A model generated the notes under the pieces. It did not search any database and was not told the DNA's origin. It worked only from the letters and a program-made list of their open reading frames with translations. A DNA stretch of 64,000 nt from Bifidobacterium choladohabitans (lineage in GTDB: Bacteria; Actinomycetota; Actinomycetes; Actinomycetales; Bifidobacteriaceae). The position numbers were made by a program, and so were the translations under genes. Below, piece by piece: positions 27,549-36,436 of the stretch. Numbering within the stretch: the first letter of the stretch is position 1; the number at the start of each line of letters is the position of its first letter. Where the stretch lies: NCBI RefSeq assembly GCF_016102005.1, contig NZ_JACFPL010000001.1, positions 803,401 to 867,400 of the forward strand, written 5' to 3'.

Positions 27549-27965
27549 TTCGTTTATCGATTATGCGCAACTGTCTATCAAGTTCCTGGCTGTCAAGTTT
27601 TCTTAGTTCTCCATTGACCGCAGCCGGACATCTCACTCAATAGGAACACGACCAATCCTAAAGCTGCTCCAATTGCTCCCTGCTGACATAAAAGACACGT
27701 TCCACTGAGACGACATCCCACAATCGGCCCCCTCCCTCCCATTGCCACATCGAAAACCCTACAAACCTCGCCTGCTGAGGTTTGTTAACTTCTTGTTGGA
27801 CAAGAGCCATTCCTCCTCAAAAGCCGCATAAAAGCCAGAAGAACTTAACTAACCAACTGACACATACCTAAACAACCATCCGATAATGCCAACCAGCTAA
27901 TCAATCATCGACTCACTGTATATCTCACCCTTGAACACACTCATCTTTTTATCGACAGCTATGCA

Positions 27966-28042
27966 TTTGAGATACCGAGCCTTTGAGATACCGAGCCTTT
28001 GAGATACCGAGCCTTTGAGATACCGAGCCTTTGAGATACCGA
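27966..28042. repeat. 16-bp tandem repeat, 4.8 copies
   Basis: Perfect head-to-tail copies of TTTGAGATACCGAGCC start at 27966, 27982, 27998 and 28014, and a 13-nt partial copy starts at 28030. It is non-coding. Confidence 0.95.
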
Positions 28043-28337
28043 TCTACCCAGAAGTAGTTACATGGCGCTATAACCACGCTAATTCTTTAACAGGTGTCGC
28101 AATTCACGCCCTGCCAGCAATATGTAGATTTCACACTACCTTTCAGTACGGGCTCTGAGATCTTTGAATGGTACATGCTCATAACTGCCGAATCATTCCG
28201 ATACTTAGACAAAAACAGCGGTTGCTCATCAGCTCAGACAAAACCAGACTGGGCTTGAAGCAATCGCTTGCCTTAACGAAGGGGTTTAGTCGATCAACCC
28301 TTACAGTCGCATTTTGAGATTGGGATCAAAGTATGTA

Positions 28338-29930
28338 TCAAACCCAACCTTTATCGCCCGAACCAATGTCATTATTTGTGGATTGATTCTTCTCCAAAAG
28401 AATGGCAACGATACGGTCCATGTCTTCAGGCGAAGAAAATACGATTTCAATTTTTCCGTGCTTTTTAGTGCCCTTAATAGCCACTTTGGTATCGAAGTGA
28501 CTTTCCAGATCCTGGCGCACAGGACTATCCGCCCAGGCGTTTACCCTAGGTTTTTTTGCTTTCTCCTTCGCCTGCCCTGTCTGCAACGCGACAAGTTCCT
28601 CGGTTGATCTTACCGACAAACCCTCAGCAATGATTTTGTCTGCCAGAGCAGCCATAGACTTTTCATCCGGCAAAGTAAGCAGGGCGCGGGCATGTCCAGC
28701 TGACAACACACCTGAGCTTACTTTTTTCTGCACACTTGGGGGCAACTTCAACAACCGAAGTGTATTGGTGATCTGAGGTCTGGACTTAGAAATCGACTTG
28801 GACAAACCGTCCTGAGTCAAGCCAAACTCGTCAATCATTTGCTGATAAGCGGCTGCTTCTTCCAACGGGTTAAGAGCTACTCTATGAAGATTCTCGAGCA
28901 AGGCATCACGCAACATGGCGTCATCGCTCGTTGTTTTCACAATTGCCGGTATGGTTTCCAGGCCAGCCAATCGAGTAGCTCGCCAACGACGCTCACCCAT
29001 TATGATTTCATAATGGGTTGTTTGCCGCAGCTTCGCCTCTCTATGGTTTAAACCCTGACTCGATTGTTCCTTGCTGGTCTCAATGTCAAATGCTTTGGAT
29101 TTACTTTCCGCACTGTCAACCGAGGTTGTTTTATCCTCGATTTTTCTTGGACGGTCTGCAAGAGTTGATCTTCGCACCACTATGGGCTGCAATACACCAA
29201 CTTCCTTGATGGAGCGGGAAAGCTCCAAGAGCTCATCTTCATCGAAGATTTGCCGTGGTTGCTGAGCGTTTGGCCTAATATCGTCCACACGCACCTCGGC
29301 CAAGTACCCGCCTTGGACGGGTTTCAACTCCTCTTGGCTGTTGTTCCCCGCTTTATTTGGCTCGCTATCACTGCGAACAGCACCGGCACGGTTAGTGCTT
29401 TGCCGAGTCTCATTTGCCTGACGGTCGACACCTTCGCTCGATTCCACCATGGACGATGTTTCACGTGAAACATTTGTCGTCGTAGGTCCAAAGAATAGAT
29501 CGCTTGGGTGCTCCAGGCTGCTGATCGACGGGACAGGCCGACGCTTGGTAGTCCTCTTCGAAGTGGATGTTTCACGTGAAACATCCGCGCCGAGAGACTC
29601 AGAAATGCTTACACGCCTTTGTCCCGTGTTGGAACGTTTGTGACCGCTCTTAGAAGATGCTGCCGTAGCCGCTAGTTGAGAGTTTGCACGACCCGAATGC
29701 GCAGTACTGTGTTCTCTTTTGGCTTTGTCTTTTTCCGAGGCGTCCCTCACTTGGCGCTGTTGTCCGTCCGATTCCGTAGGCAAGCCTTGAAGAGTAGGCT
29801 GCTTGTTACCTGAATTCTGTACTTCGTTATCTTGTTGCCGACTTTTGTCAGCATTGGTTTCGTCATCTTCACCTGGCAGGGCGGGGAATAAAGCCCCCAA
29901 GCCCTTGCCCAACCGTGAACGGCTTGTCAT
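28338..29930 (-). CDS. parB: Chromosome partitioning protein ParB
   Basis: The protein has 530 residues. A short conserved N-terminus (SRLGKGLGALFP) binds ParA in the family. It is followed by a charged, Ser/Gln-rich tail (about 21-205), then the ParB/KorB nuclease-like N-domain (VDDIRPNAQQPRQIF) with CTP-binding box GERRWRATR (312-320), the helix-turn-helix (about 355-400, LSKSISKSRPQITNTLRLLKLP), and a C-terminal dimerisation domain. It binds parS and slides as a CTP-dependent clamp. It is unusually long because of the tail and a roughly 48-residue insert (257-304) between boxes I and II. The start at 29930 has GAGG upstream and lies 4 nt after the parA stop. Two parS sites lie inside the gene. 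Confidence 0.96.
   Translation of the reverse strand: MTSRSRLGKGLGALFPALPGEDDETNADKSRQQDNEVQNSGNKQPTLQGLPTESDGQQRQVRDASEKDKAKREHSTAHSGRANSQLAATAASSKSGHKRSNTGQRRVSISESLGADVSRETSTSKRTTKRRPVPSISSLEHPSDLFFGPTTTNVSRETSSMVESSEGVDRQANETRQSTNRAGAVRSDSEPNKAGNNSQEELKPVQGGYLAEVRVDDIRPNAQQPRQIFDEDELLELSRSIKEVGVLQPIVVRRSTLADRPRKIEDKTTSVDSAESKSKAFDIETSKEQSSQGLNHREAKLRQTTHYEIIMGERRWRATRLAGLETIPAIVKTTSDDAMLRDALLENLHRVALNPLEEAAAYQQMIDEFGLTQDGLSKSISKSRPQITNTLRLLKLPPSVQKKVSSGVLSAGHARALLTLPDEKSMAALADKIIAEGLSVRSTEELVALQTGQAKEKAKKPRVNAWADSPVRQDLESHFDTKVAIKGTKKHGKIEIVFSSPEDMDRIVAILLEKNQSTNNDIGSGDKGWV
29457..29472. promoter_or_regulatory. parS site 2 (inside parB)
   Basis: Perfect TGTTTCACGTGAAACA. In the parB reading frame it encodes NVSRETS in the disordered N-terminal tail. 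Confidence 0.95.
29568..29583. promoter_or_regulatory. parS site 3 (inside parB)
   Basis: Perfect TGTTTCACGTGAAACA, 111 bp from site 2 and read in the same frame as DVSRETS. Confidence 0.95.
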
Positions 29931-29934
29931 GTCC

Positions 29935-30963
29935 TCACTCCCCCTGTCTTCTATTGGCAATATGTTCCAGCACTTGCTCGGACCTCTGGGCAATTTCTAA
30001 CGCTGCCTCTTCATATGCGATAGCACCGGCCCCTTTAGGATCGTAGGTAACGACGCTTTGCCGGAAGCTAGGAGCTTCAGAGATTTTGACTGAGCGAGGG
30101 ATGGTCGTATTAAGCACTATCTCTGGATAATGCGCCTTGACTTGGTCAAACACTTCCTTGCTGAGCAGTGTCCGTCTGTCATACATAGTCAACAACATGG
30201 TCGAGATTACCAGATAGGGATTATAGCTCTGCTGAACAAGCCCTATGGTATGCAGCAATTGTTGCAATCCTTCGAGGGCATAGTATTCAGCTTGCACTGG
30301 AATCAATACCTCATTGACTGAACACATGGCATTCAGAACCAGCAATCCAAGACTGGGCGGGCAATCAACGAGAACATAGTCATAATGGTGATGGCAGACT
30401 TTGAGATAGTCCGCAACTGCCTTTTTCATGAGTTGATTGCGGTTGGGCATATCAGCAACTTCGAGCTCAGCACCACTCAGATCAATCGACGATGGGACAA
30501 CCTCAAGGTTCGGGAATTCAGGGGAAACCACCTTAACGTCGTCGATACCAAGACGACCCTCTAGCACATCATATGTTGATGGCGTCCCGGACTCGTGAGC
30601 CACGCCCAGTGCAGTGGAAGCATTGCCTTGCGGATCCATATCGATGACCAACACACGTTGATCAAATTCAGCAAAAGCACACGCTAAATTAACGGTGGTA
30701 GTGGTTTTCCCCACCCCGCCTTTTTGATTTGCAACGGCAATAAAGCGGGTCTTTGTAGGGTGAGGAAATTCAGCCTGGCGTAAGGCCTGATAGCGTGCAG
30801 ATAAATCTGCCATCTCCGCACCAGACACCGAACCGTTCCCGTCAGCGAATATTCGATTCAGAATATCCGTTGCCGTCTCCATACCTGATGTGTTCGGCGT
30901 GGACTGCTCACCGCCTTCCGAGGTATTTCTCGAAACGGGTTTCACCTTCTTCGATGCGGTCAC
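29935..30963 (-). CDS. parA: Chromosome partitioning ATPase ParA
   Basis: The protein has 342 residues. A variable N-terminus of about 70 residues precedes the deviant Walker A motif (QKGGVGKTTTTVNLA), Walker A' (VLVIDMDPQGNAS) and Walker B (YVLVDCPPSLG). It is a ParA/Soj ATPase that positions ParB-parS complexes. It starts at GTG 30963 behind a strong AAAGGAGGAAGG. parB follows within 4 nt on the same transcript. A cluster of DnaA boxes lies 69-258 bp upstream of the start. Confidence 0.96.
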   Translation of the reverse strand: MTASKKVKPVSRNTSEGGEQSTPNTSGMETATDILNRIFADGNGSVSGAEMADLSARYQALRQAEFPHPTKTRFIAVANQKGGVGKTTTTVNLACAFAEFDQRVLVIDMDPQGNASTALGVAHESGTPSTYDVLEGRLGIDDVKVVSPEFPNLEVVPSSIDLSGAELEVADMPNRNQLMKKAVADYLKVCHHHYDYVLVDCPPSLGLLVLNAMCSVNEVLIPVQAEYYALEGLQQLLHTIGLVQQSYNPYLVISTMLLTMYDRRTLLSKEVFDQVKAHYPEIVLNTTIPRSVKISEAPSFRQSVVTYDPKGAGAIAYEEAALEIAQRSEQVLEHIANRRQGE

Positions 30964-31031
30964 GAACCTTCCTCCTTTTGATAACCATTCAATTTTCCCG
31001 TCCTAGTTGGACATGTCAGAACGGCCGCAAG

Positions 31032-31221
31032 TTATACACCGTCACTGTTTATAACTGTGGATAAGTGTGGATAGCTCCATCAGCGCATATGAGATCGACC
31101 CTTTCTCTAAATTATTGGTTTTGCCTTGCAATTATTGACAATTCTGCCGCATCACGCCCGATGCTACGGCATACAAACGATGATGTGGATAACTCGATCA
31201 CCGGGTCTAAATTGTGCATAA
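31032..31221. promoter_or_regulatory. DnaA-box cluster upstream of parA
   Basis: Perfect or near-perfect boxes: TTATACACC (31032-31040), TGTGGATAA (31056-31064), TGTGGATAG (31066-31074), TGTGGATAA (31184-31192) and TGTGCATAA (31213-31221). All lie in AT-rich DNA next to the parS cluster. Confidence 0.65.
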
Positions 31222-31389
31222 CTTAACAATAGCGAATCAATAAATCTCCTACGTCGTGAATATAAGCAGGAACCTTCATGGTTATAATCAATGATGGCAT
31301 CCACCTGTTGGAATGCTGTTTTATATGCTGCTGGAACTCTCCAATTAAGCTCCAGATGGAAAATCTTATACAAGAGTACAGCAGAATAG

Positions 31390-31405
31390 TGTTTCACGTG
31401 AAACA
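31390..31405. promoter_or_regulatory. parS site 4
   Basis: Perfect TGTTTCACGTGAAACA in the gap upstream of parA. Confidence 0.95.
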
Positions 31406-31759
31406 TCTTTGTTGCCCGGGAAGTATTCTTGTAAAGTTAATTGTCAGTTCAAACGGTCAGAGTACTTCGCTTTGTCCTTTTATTTCCAAAAGCTGTACAT
31501 GTGCGAGCACCAACTGATACTTGCTTGAGTAGACAACACTGAATGTTTAGTTTTTCAAAGGAGAATTGGACTCTGTTAAACAAGATTCGACTATGCCCAG
31601 TCAGCAATTATATTCAACTCCATGAGGTTATAGCTAAAGAACAATCATCTGCGCATTCAGACCATTGCCAACCTTATCTATGATGGGTTTTAATAATATA
31701 ACAACTTTCTTTCGCTTGTGCTTCAATACACAAACTTGTTTATTGAATTAAATACCAAT

Positions 31760-31775
31760 TGTTTCACGTGAAACA
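31760..31775. promoter_or_regulatory. parS site 5
   Basis: Perfect TGTTTCACGTGAAACA, 370 bp from site 4. Confidence 0.95.
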
Positions 31776-32005
31776 TTACGATCAATCTGTATGCAGAAAT
31801 CGTACACTAAGAACTGCTCAAGCTGAATAATGTTCTGTGCAGAGATCCCACAAGATCGGAAAGCAGCAAATGGCATTCTCTCCTAACATACTGTCACTCT
31901 TATAACTACTCGTAAGAGTCAGCGAAGTCATTTTGATCTATCACGCTCGTTATTAATAAAGCCCTCTCTACCTTTTGCAGGTCAATACAGCTGTTGATTT
32001 TACGA

Positions 32006-32021
32006 TGTTTCACGTGAAACA
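32006..32021. promoter_or_regulatory. parS site 6
   Basis: Perfect TGTTTCACGTGAAACA, 246 bp from site 5. It is the site nearest to oriC, about 7.2 kb away. Confidence 0.95.
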
Positions 32022-32921
32022 TTCTTTAGTGACCGCCTCTCAAACCGAAGAATATCTCTTATACGGCTTCATTCGGTTGACAAGCTACTCCAGATACCGC
32101 GGGAAGGTTTGATAGTAAGGATTGATTCTAAAACTGATTCAGTCTGGATAAAACGCCGATTCATGCAATCCTGATACATTTGCAGCGACGACATAACTCT
32201 ATACGGTTGATAAAGAGACCGAAAAGATCAACACTCAGATTTAGACACGAAAGACTCCCCTGATGTAGAGGAAACATGTATATGGTTACAGCAAGACGAA
32301 AATAACTACAACAGTCGAGTATATGAAACAGGTAAATTCATAGATCACCAAGCAGCGAAACGACGCAATCTCCAGGGAGTCTTATGCAACATGGGAAGGG
32401 TAGCGGTACATCCAATTCCAGGATAAACCTCATAGAATCGGATAACTAATTAATGTATGGATGCCAAGCTCGGAATAGAATAATACTTGCTGGCAAAACA
32501 ATAGAGTCGCTGCGTGTTGCTCAATATTCAAGAGACAGAACTCACATATTTCAAATATATATAGTATTTATAAATTTGAAAAATGTGCATGTTTTGCACT
32601 AGCTTAGACTTGATTTCGGAAAATCCAGGAAAATTCGGACTTCAAAGACATCCATGACAGACACTATAAATCAACGATATGCTTACATTTCCTTATGACC
32701 AAACAATCGATCCATCTCGATCAATCATCTATCTGTCAATCCCGTTTGGAGAAAACCAATTAAATCTGGTATGACTTAATCAGTCATTTCTTATCAGTTA
32801 TTCAGCAAGGCACCGTGCTAGGGGTTGATAATGTATTCTCTTAGCAATCAAATTCTTTTTCTCTATTGAGCCAAGTCTCCGACATAATATTTTTTAAATA
32901 ATGTCATATAAGCGTCGCGCT

Positions 32922-33806
32922 TTAGCGCTTGTCCACAAGAACAACATGAGTATCCTCAAGACCAGGAGCGACTGGAGCTTGGCAAACCCGTGGATTCTCT
33001 CCATGACATTTTTTTATCTCTTTAGCAGCCTTATCAAGCTCAGCCTGTGCCGAACGGCCCTTAAGAGCAATAAGCTGACCTCCCGATCTCAAAAGAGGTA
33101 AAGTCCATCCGGCGAGCTTAGTCATGGGAGCTACAGCTCTGCACGTCACGACATCGAAAGTCTGAGGTACTGAGGGATTGGAGTCGGCGTTTGCTAGACC
33201 TTCTCTCCCCATTACCCCCGAGGAGTCATGGCCATTTACATCTTGTTGACTGTCATCATTTCTGACTGCAGCCAAGGTTGAAGAATCTCGACGTCCGTAG
33301 ACCGAAACGGGCTGTTCCTCGCTTCTACGACGACCGTGGCGGCGACTTTGTGAACCTTTTTTGTTATGCCGCGTCGACGCGTGGGGTGATTTTGGGGCCA
33401 GATCCTCTGCACGCTTACGAAGCACAACCGCATTAGCCAGGTGCAACTCATCAACAACTTCCTGCAGCCAAGTTACACGCCGCTCCATTGGCTCGACTAG
33501 GACAACCTTGCACTGCGGAAGGCAAGCTGCCAGTACAATGCCTGGGAAGCCCCCACCGGAACCAATATCTGCCACTGTCGCCGTCTGACTGTCAGTGGTC
33601 AATCGCTCTCGCACGAAAGGGACAATAGCAGCTGAATTGAGTATGTGCCGCTCCCAAATAATATCCTCGTCGCGAGGGCCAATGATGCCCCTCTCCACAC
33701 CCTCACGCAAGATCTTATCGTGGAAACGCTGCATGGGTACCAGAGCATCGCCGAGCACCTGGCTTAAGAGGGGACTATCGTTCAGCTCATCATCCACAAC
33801 AGCCAT
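32922..33806 (-). CDS. rsmG: 16S rRNA (guanine-N7) methyltransferase RsmG with a large insert
   Basis: The protein has 294 residues, against about 210-240 for the family. The Rossmann methyltransferase core is intact: [17 protein letters not shown] motif [30 protein letters not shown], and [18 protein letters not shown]. Between them, at residues about 139-214, lies a 76-residue hydrophilic insert rich in Arg, Ser, Asp and Asn, predicted to be disordered. RsmG methylates G527 of 16S rRNA. GAGGAG precedes the ATG. It is separated from jag by a terminator and a gap, and from parA by nearly 2 kb, so it is probably a single-gene transcript. The 3' end contains TTGTCCACA, which resembles a mycobacterial DnaA box. 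Confidence 0.93.
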   Translation of the reverse strand: MAVVDDELNDSPLLSQVLGDALVPMQRFHDKILREGVERGIIGPRDEDIIWERHILNSAAIVPFVRERLTTDSQTATVADIGSGGGFPGIVLAACLPQCKVVLVEPMERRVTWLQEVVDELHLANAVVLRKRAEDLAPKSPHASTRHNKKGSQSRRHGRRRSEEQPVSVYGRRDSSTLAAVRNDDSQQDVNGHDSSGVMGREGLANADSNPSVPQTFDVVTCRAVAPMTKLAGWTLPLLRSGGQLIALKGRSAQAELDKAAKEIKKCHGENPRVCQAPVAPGLEDTHVVLVDKR

Positions 33807-34268
33807 TTCAACTCCTCACATTCACATTTGACGCCCAGTCAATTACAGCCACAGACCACGACAGCGTCATGCTGTCTCGTATACAGCGAGGTTTCACTCT
33901 GCCAGAACCGAAAACCGTTGGATTCCTAAAACTATTTACCAACGTGTGCTATTACCGACGTGAGGTTTTCAACCGCAAAAGCGCATCGAGAGCCGAATAT
34001 CAGTATCCCATCGGAAACAGCATAGGCGCAGTCTCTGATAGAGGATCACCAACCGAGGGCATCGGAATCAAACAGCATGGCAAACCAACCATCATGAGCC
34101 TGACAGCACTATACAGCTGACTGATGGCACAATACACCTGCCAAATAGCACAGTCTTGGTAAATAACACAAGAATCTTAGGCAGTACGATTGCGTCAAAC
34201 AGTGAACCAATCTAAAAGGCCGACATCATAAGTACTTCATCGGCCCGTAGTCCTACATGGCTCGGCAA
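33807..34268. other. 462-bp gap between jag and rsmG
   Basis: It holds the jag-operon terminator (separate entry) and the small hairpin GACAGC/GCTGTC at 33860-33876 upstream of rsmG. Nothing else is recognised. Confidence 0.6.
34214..34245 (-). terminator. Intrinsic terminator of the rpmH-rnpA-yidD-yidC-jag operon
   Basis: On the minus strand GGCCGA pairs with TCGGCC (34240-34245 with 34218-34223), the loop contains the palindrome AAGTACTT, and TTTTAG follows. It lies 24 nt after the jag stop. Confidence 0.75.
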
Positions 34269-34910
34269 TCACTGCCTATCGGCATCCGCAGGATCGTCAT
34301 CAGCCGGGTAGTCAGCCGAATCATCGACCTGGTCTGTCTCATCCGCGTCCAGCGGGGCATCATACCCGACTGGCTCATCCTCAACATCGTCAGGCAGGTC
34401 CTCGTCTTCGCTCTTGGCCTTCAGGTAGACGGTGACGTAACGGTGGGGTTCCTCGCCGTGGGAGCGTGACTTCAGCCCCTCCTCGCGGACCATGTCATGG
34501 ACGATCTTACGCTCGAAGGAATTCATAGGCTTCATATTGACAGGTTCGCCGGACTCACGGACCTCGTCAATCACGTCCAGGGCCTGCTCGCGAAGATGTT
34601 CGCGCTTGCGCCGCAGGAAACCGTCCACATCCACAATCAGGTGGGAGCGCTCCCCTATCTTCTGCTGCACGGCCAGCCGCGTCAGCTGTTGAAGAGCATC
34701 GACTACCTCGCCATCCTTGCCGATCAGATGCCTGATATCCGTGTCGTCGTCAGCCACAATCTGCACGGTCGGACGGTGGTTGCGCACCCCCATCTCGATA
34801 TCGCCCTCGTAATCGACGATGTCCAGCAACCCCTCCAGATAGTCGGCGGCGACATCCGCCTCCTCATTGAGTTGCTCGATGGTCTTTCCCTGGTCCAGAG
34901 ACTGAGACAT
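34269..34910 (-). CDS. jag: Jag/KhpB family RNA-binding protein (KH and R3H domains)
   Basis: The protein has 213 residues. A KH-like domain (IVADDDTDIRHLIGKDGEVVDALQQLTRLAVQ) is followed by an R3H domain (MKPMNSFERKIVHDMV, then SRSHGEEPHRYVTVY). The acidic tail is rich in Asp. The N-terminal Jag_N domain of Firmicutes is missing. KhpB proteins bind RNA and influence cell growth and division, and they are cotranscribed with yidC. GGAGAG precedes ATG 34910. The 189-nt gap to yidC contains a 12-bp tandem duplication (GGATTCCTGGTC twice, near 34970). Confidence 0.92.
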   Translation of the reverse strand: MSQSLDQGKTIEQLNEEADVAADYLEGLLDIVDYEGDIEMGVRNHRPTVQIVADDDTDIRHLIGKDGEVVDALQQLTRLAVQQKIGERSHLIVDVDGFLRRKREHLREQALDVIDEVRESGEPVNMKPMNSFERKIVHDMVREEGLKSRSHGEEPHRYVTVYLKAKSEDEDLPDDVEDEPVGYDAPLDADETDQVDDSADYPADDDPADADRQ

Positions 34911-35099
34911 CTATGCTCTCCTTACACGCGTTTACATCCGATTCATAACCTCAGGTCCACTGGATTCCTGGTCGGATTCCTGGTCACCAATCGAGTGTCC
35001 AGTATTGAGGATACACGGACGTGATGATTGCAGACTACTCCAGTATCCGCCCGACCGAAAGCCGGGTCATCACGCCAGCCACCACTGCCATTAGCCGCC

Positions 35100-36122
35100 T
35101 CAACGGCCGCGACGCTTGCGGTGGGGCTGAGAACGTTGGTGGGAGACGTTCTTGTTGTTGCGGGCCTCCTCCTCAAGCCGCTTGGCCTCCATCAACTGCT
35201 CCTCCTCCAAAGAGGGCAGCCCCTGACGCTTGCGGCGAGCATTCTCACGGTGGTGGTCCCGCTCCTCCTTGCTCTCTGCGGCCGGCGAGCCCGGCGTGGG
35301 CATATGGCGAACCTGGAAGAGGGTTCGGCCCAGATTCCAAAGGTTGTTGGTCAGCCAGTAAATCAGTACGGCGAAGGGGAAGTAGATGCCTGAGAAGATG
35401 TACATGACCGGGAAGATGAAGGCCATCATCTGCTGCATCTTGTACTGCTGTCCCTGCATGGCCGACCTGGGCATGTTCCGCCGGACGTTGTGGAACTGCG
35501 AGTAGAACATGGCCAGGCACATGAGCACGATGAAGACCACGATGACTATGCGGCCCGCGCCCTGTGCGGACATGAAATTGTCCGAAATCCGCAGCCCGAA
35601 GAAGGTGGTCTCCTCGAATTCTCGCGCCACCTGTCGGTTGAAGGCCCCCAGGGGCGCCCGCTTGCCCCGGGCGATGAAGGGCACAGCCGAAAGCACATAG
35701 AACATGGTCATGAAGACCGGGCCCTGGACCAGCGCGGGCAGACAGGACCCCATGGGGTTGGCATGGTTATCCTGATAGACCTTCATGGTCTCCCGGCTCA
35801 TAGCCTCTCGGCTAGCCGGATCCTTCTTGTTACGGTACTTGTTCTGGATCTTCATCAGCTTGGGCTGCAGGGCCTGCATCTTTTGCATGGATCGCAGCTG
35901 CTTGATGAAGAGCGGCAGGACGCACAGGTTGACGACCAGCACCAGCATCACTACCGAGAGCGCCCAGGCCACACCGGGACCCTTATGGAACCCGATTAGA
36001 GTCAGGAACTTGTGGCAGTAAGTCATGATGTAGGTCATGAGCCACTCAATCGGGTACAGGATCTTGTAGAAGAAGCCGTATATGCCCGTATCGAAAGTGA
36101 AAGTGTCGTTGTTCTGGAACAT
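35100..36122 (-). CDS. yidC: Membrane protein insertase YidC (Oxa1 family)
   Basis: The protein has 340 residues, with no large periplasmic domain, as in Gram-positive YidC/SpoIIIJ. TM helices are at about 28-48, 55-80, 135-160, 185-205 and 235-260. The conserved groove Arg is in FIKQLRSMQKMQ, and the core motifs PKLMKIQNKYRNK and NPMGSCLPALVQGPVF are present. The C-terminal 70 residues are strongly basic (HRKRRGR), typical of ribosome-binding tails. It inserts membrane proteins alone or with Sec. It lies 2 nt after yidD. Confidence 0.96.
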   Translation of the reverse strand: MFQNNDTFTFDTGIYGFFYKILYPIEWLMTYIMTYCHKFLTLIGFHKGPGVAWALSVVMLVLVVNLCVLPLFIKQLRSMQKMQALQPKLMKIQNKYRNKKDPASREAMSRETMKVYQDNHANPMGSCLPALVQGPVFMTMFYVLSAVPFIARGKRAPLGAFNRQVAREFEETTFFGLRISDNFMSAQGAGRIVIVVFIVLMCLAMFYSQFHNVRRNMPRSAMQGQQYKMQQMMAFIFPVMYIFSGIYFPFAVLIYWLTNNLWNLGRTLFQVRHMPTPGSPAAESKEERDHHRENARRKRQGLPSLEEEQLMEAKRLEEEARNNKNVSHQRSQPHRKRRGR

Positions 36123-36124
36123 TG

Positions 36125-36436
36125 TCAGGCCGTCTCCTTGTCTGGGGCCATGGGGGTCAGCCGGGCCTCCTCATGAGCCTTGGACCACGAGAACCGATAG
36201 AAGATGGAAAATCTCTGGGGCACGTCATCGATTCCGCCGTTGTTGAAGGGCGTGCACCGCAGTAGCCGCAGAACGGCCAGGATGGTTCCACGCAAGGCAC
36301 CGAACCTCCTCAGGGCAGTCAAAGCATATTGGGAACAGGTCGGGTAGTAACGGCACCTCGGCGGCGACAGAGGCGAGATGTGGCGCTGATACCAGCGGAC
36401 TGCACCCTGCAGAACCCGGGATGCCAGGCCGCTCAT
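36125..36436 (-). CDS. yidD: Membrane protein insertion efficiency factor YidD
   Basis: The protein has 103 residues. The family signature is complete: AVRWYQRHISPLSPPRCRYYPTCSQYALTALRRFG, with the conserved Cys pair. The ATG at 36436 was chosen over 36445 because it forms an ATGA overlap with the rnpA stop and has AAGGA at proper distance. It acts with YidC, encoded next. Confidence 0.93.
   Translation of the reverse strand: MSGLASRVLQGAVRWYQRHISPLSPPRCRYYPTCSQYALTALRRFGALRGTILAVLRLLRCTPFNNGGIDDVPQRFSIFYRFSWSKAHEEARLTPMAPDKETA

Larger units (their letters stand above)
27488..28337. other. 850-bp AT-rich non-coding region between convergent trxB and parB
   Basis: It contains the trxB terminator hairpin and a 16-bp tandem repeat. 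No gene or RNA is recognised in the remainder. Confidence 0.7.
30964..32921. other. 1.96-kb AT-rich non-coding region with three parS sites and DnaA boxes
   Basis: No credible gene is seen on either strand. It contains DnaA boxes close to parA, parS at 31390, 31760 and 32006, and an AT-rich palindrome (TTCAAAT at 32550-32556 with ATTTGAA at 32574-32580). The line 32521-32580 has 12 G/C in 60 bases. The inverted 8-mers AGACTCCC (32252) and GGGAGTCT (32375) enclose about 115 bp of unknown nature. Confidence 0.75.

Noticed and set aside
27966..28042. Repeat array considered as CRISPR
   Set aside because: Copies are contiguous with no spacers and there are no cas genes.
31164..31517. Short open frames through parS site 4
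   Set aside because: They exist because the parS palindrome is open in several frames (FHVKH). There are no start signals.
24801..34268. AT-rich domain considered as a mobile island
   Set aside because: It carries core housekeeping genes (trxB, parAB, rsmG) in conserved order. No integrase, transposase, flanking direct repeats or tRNA target is seen.
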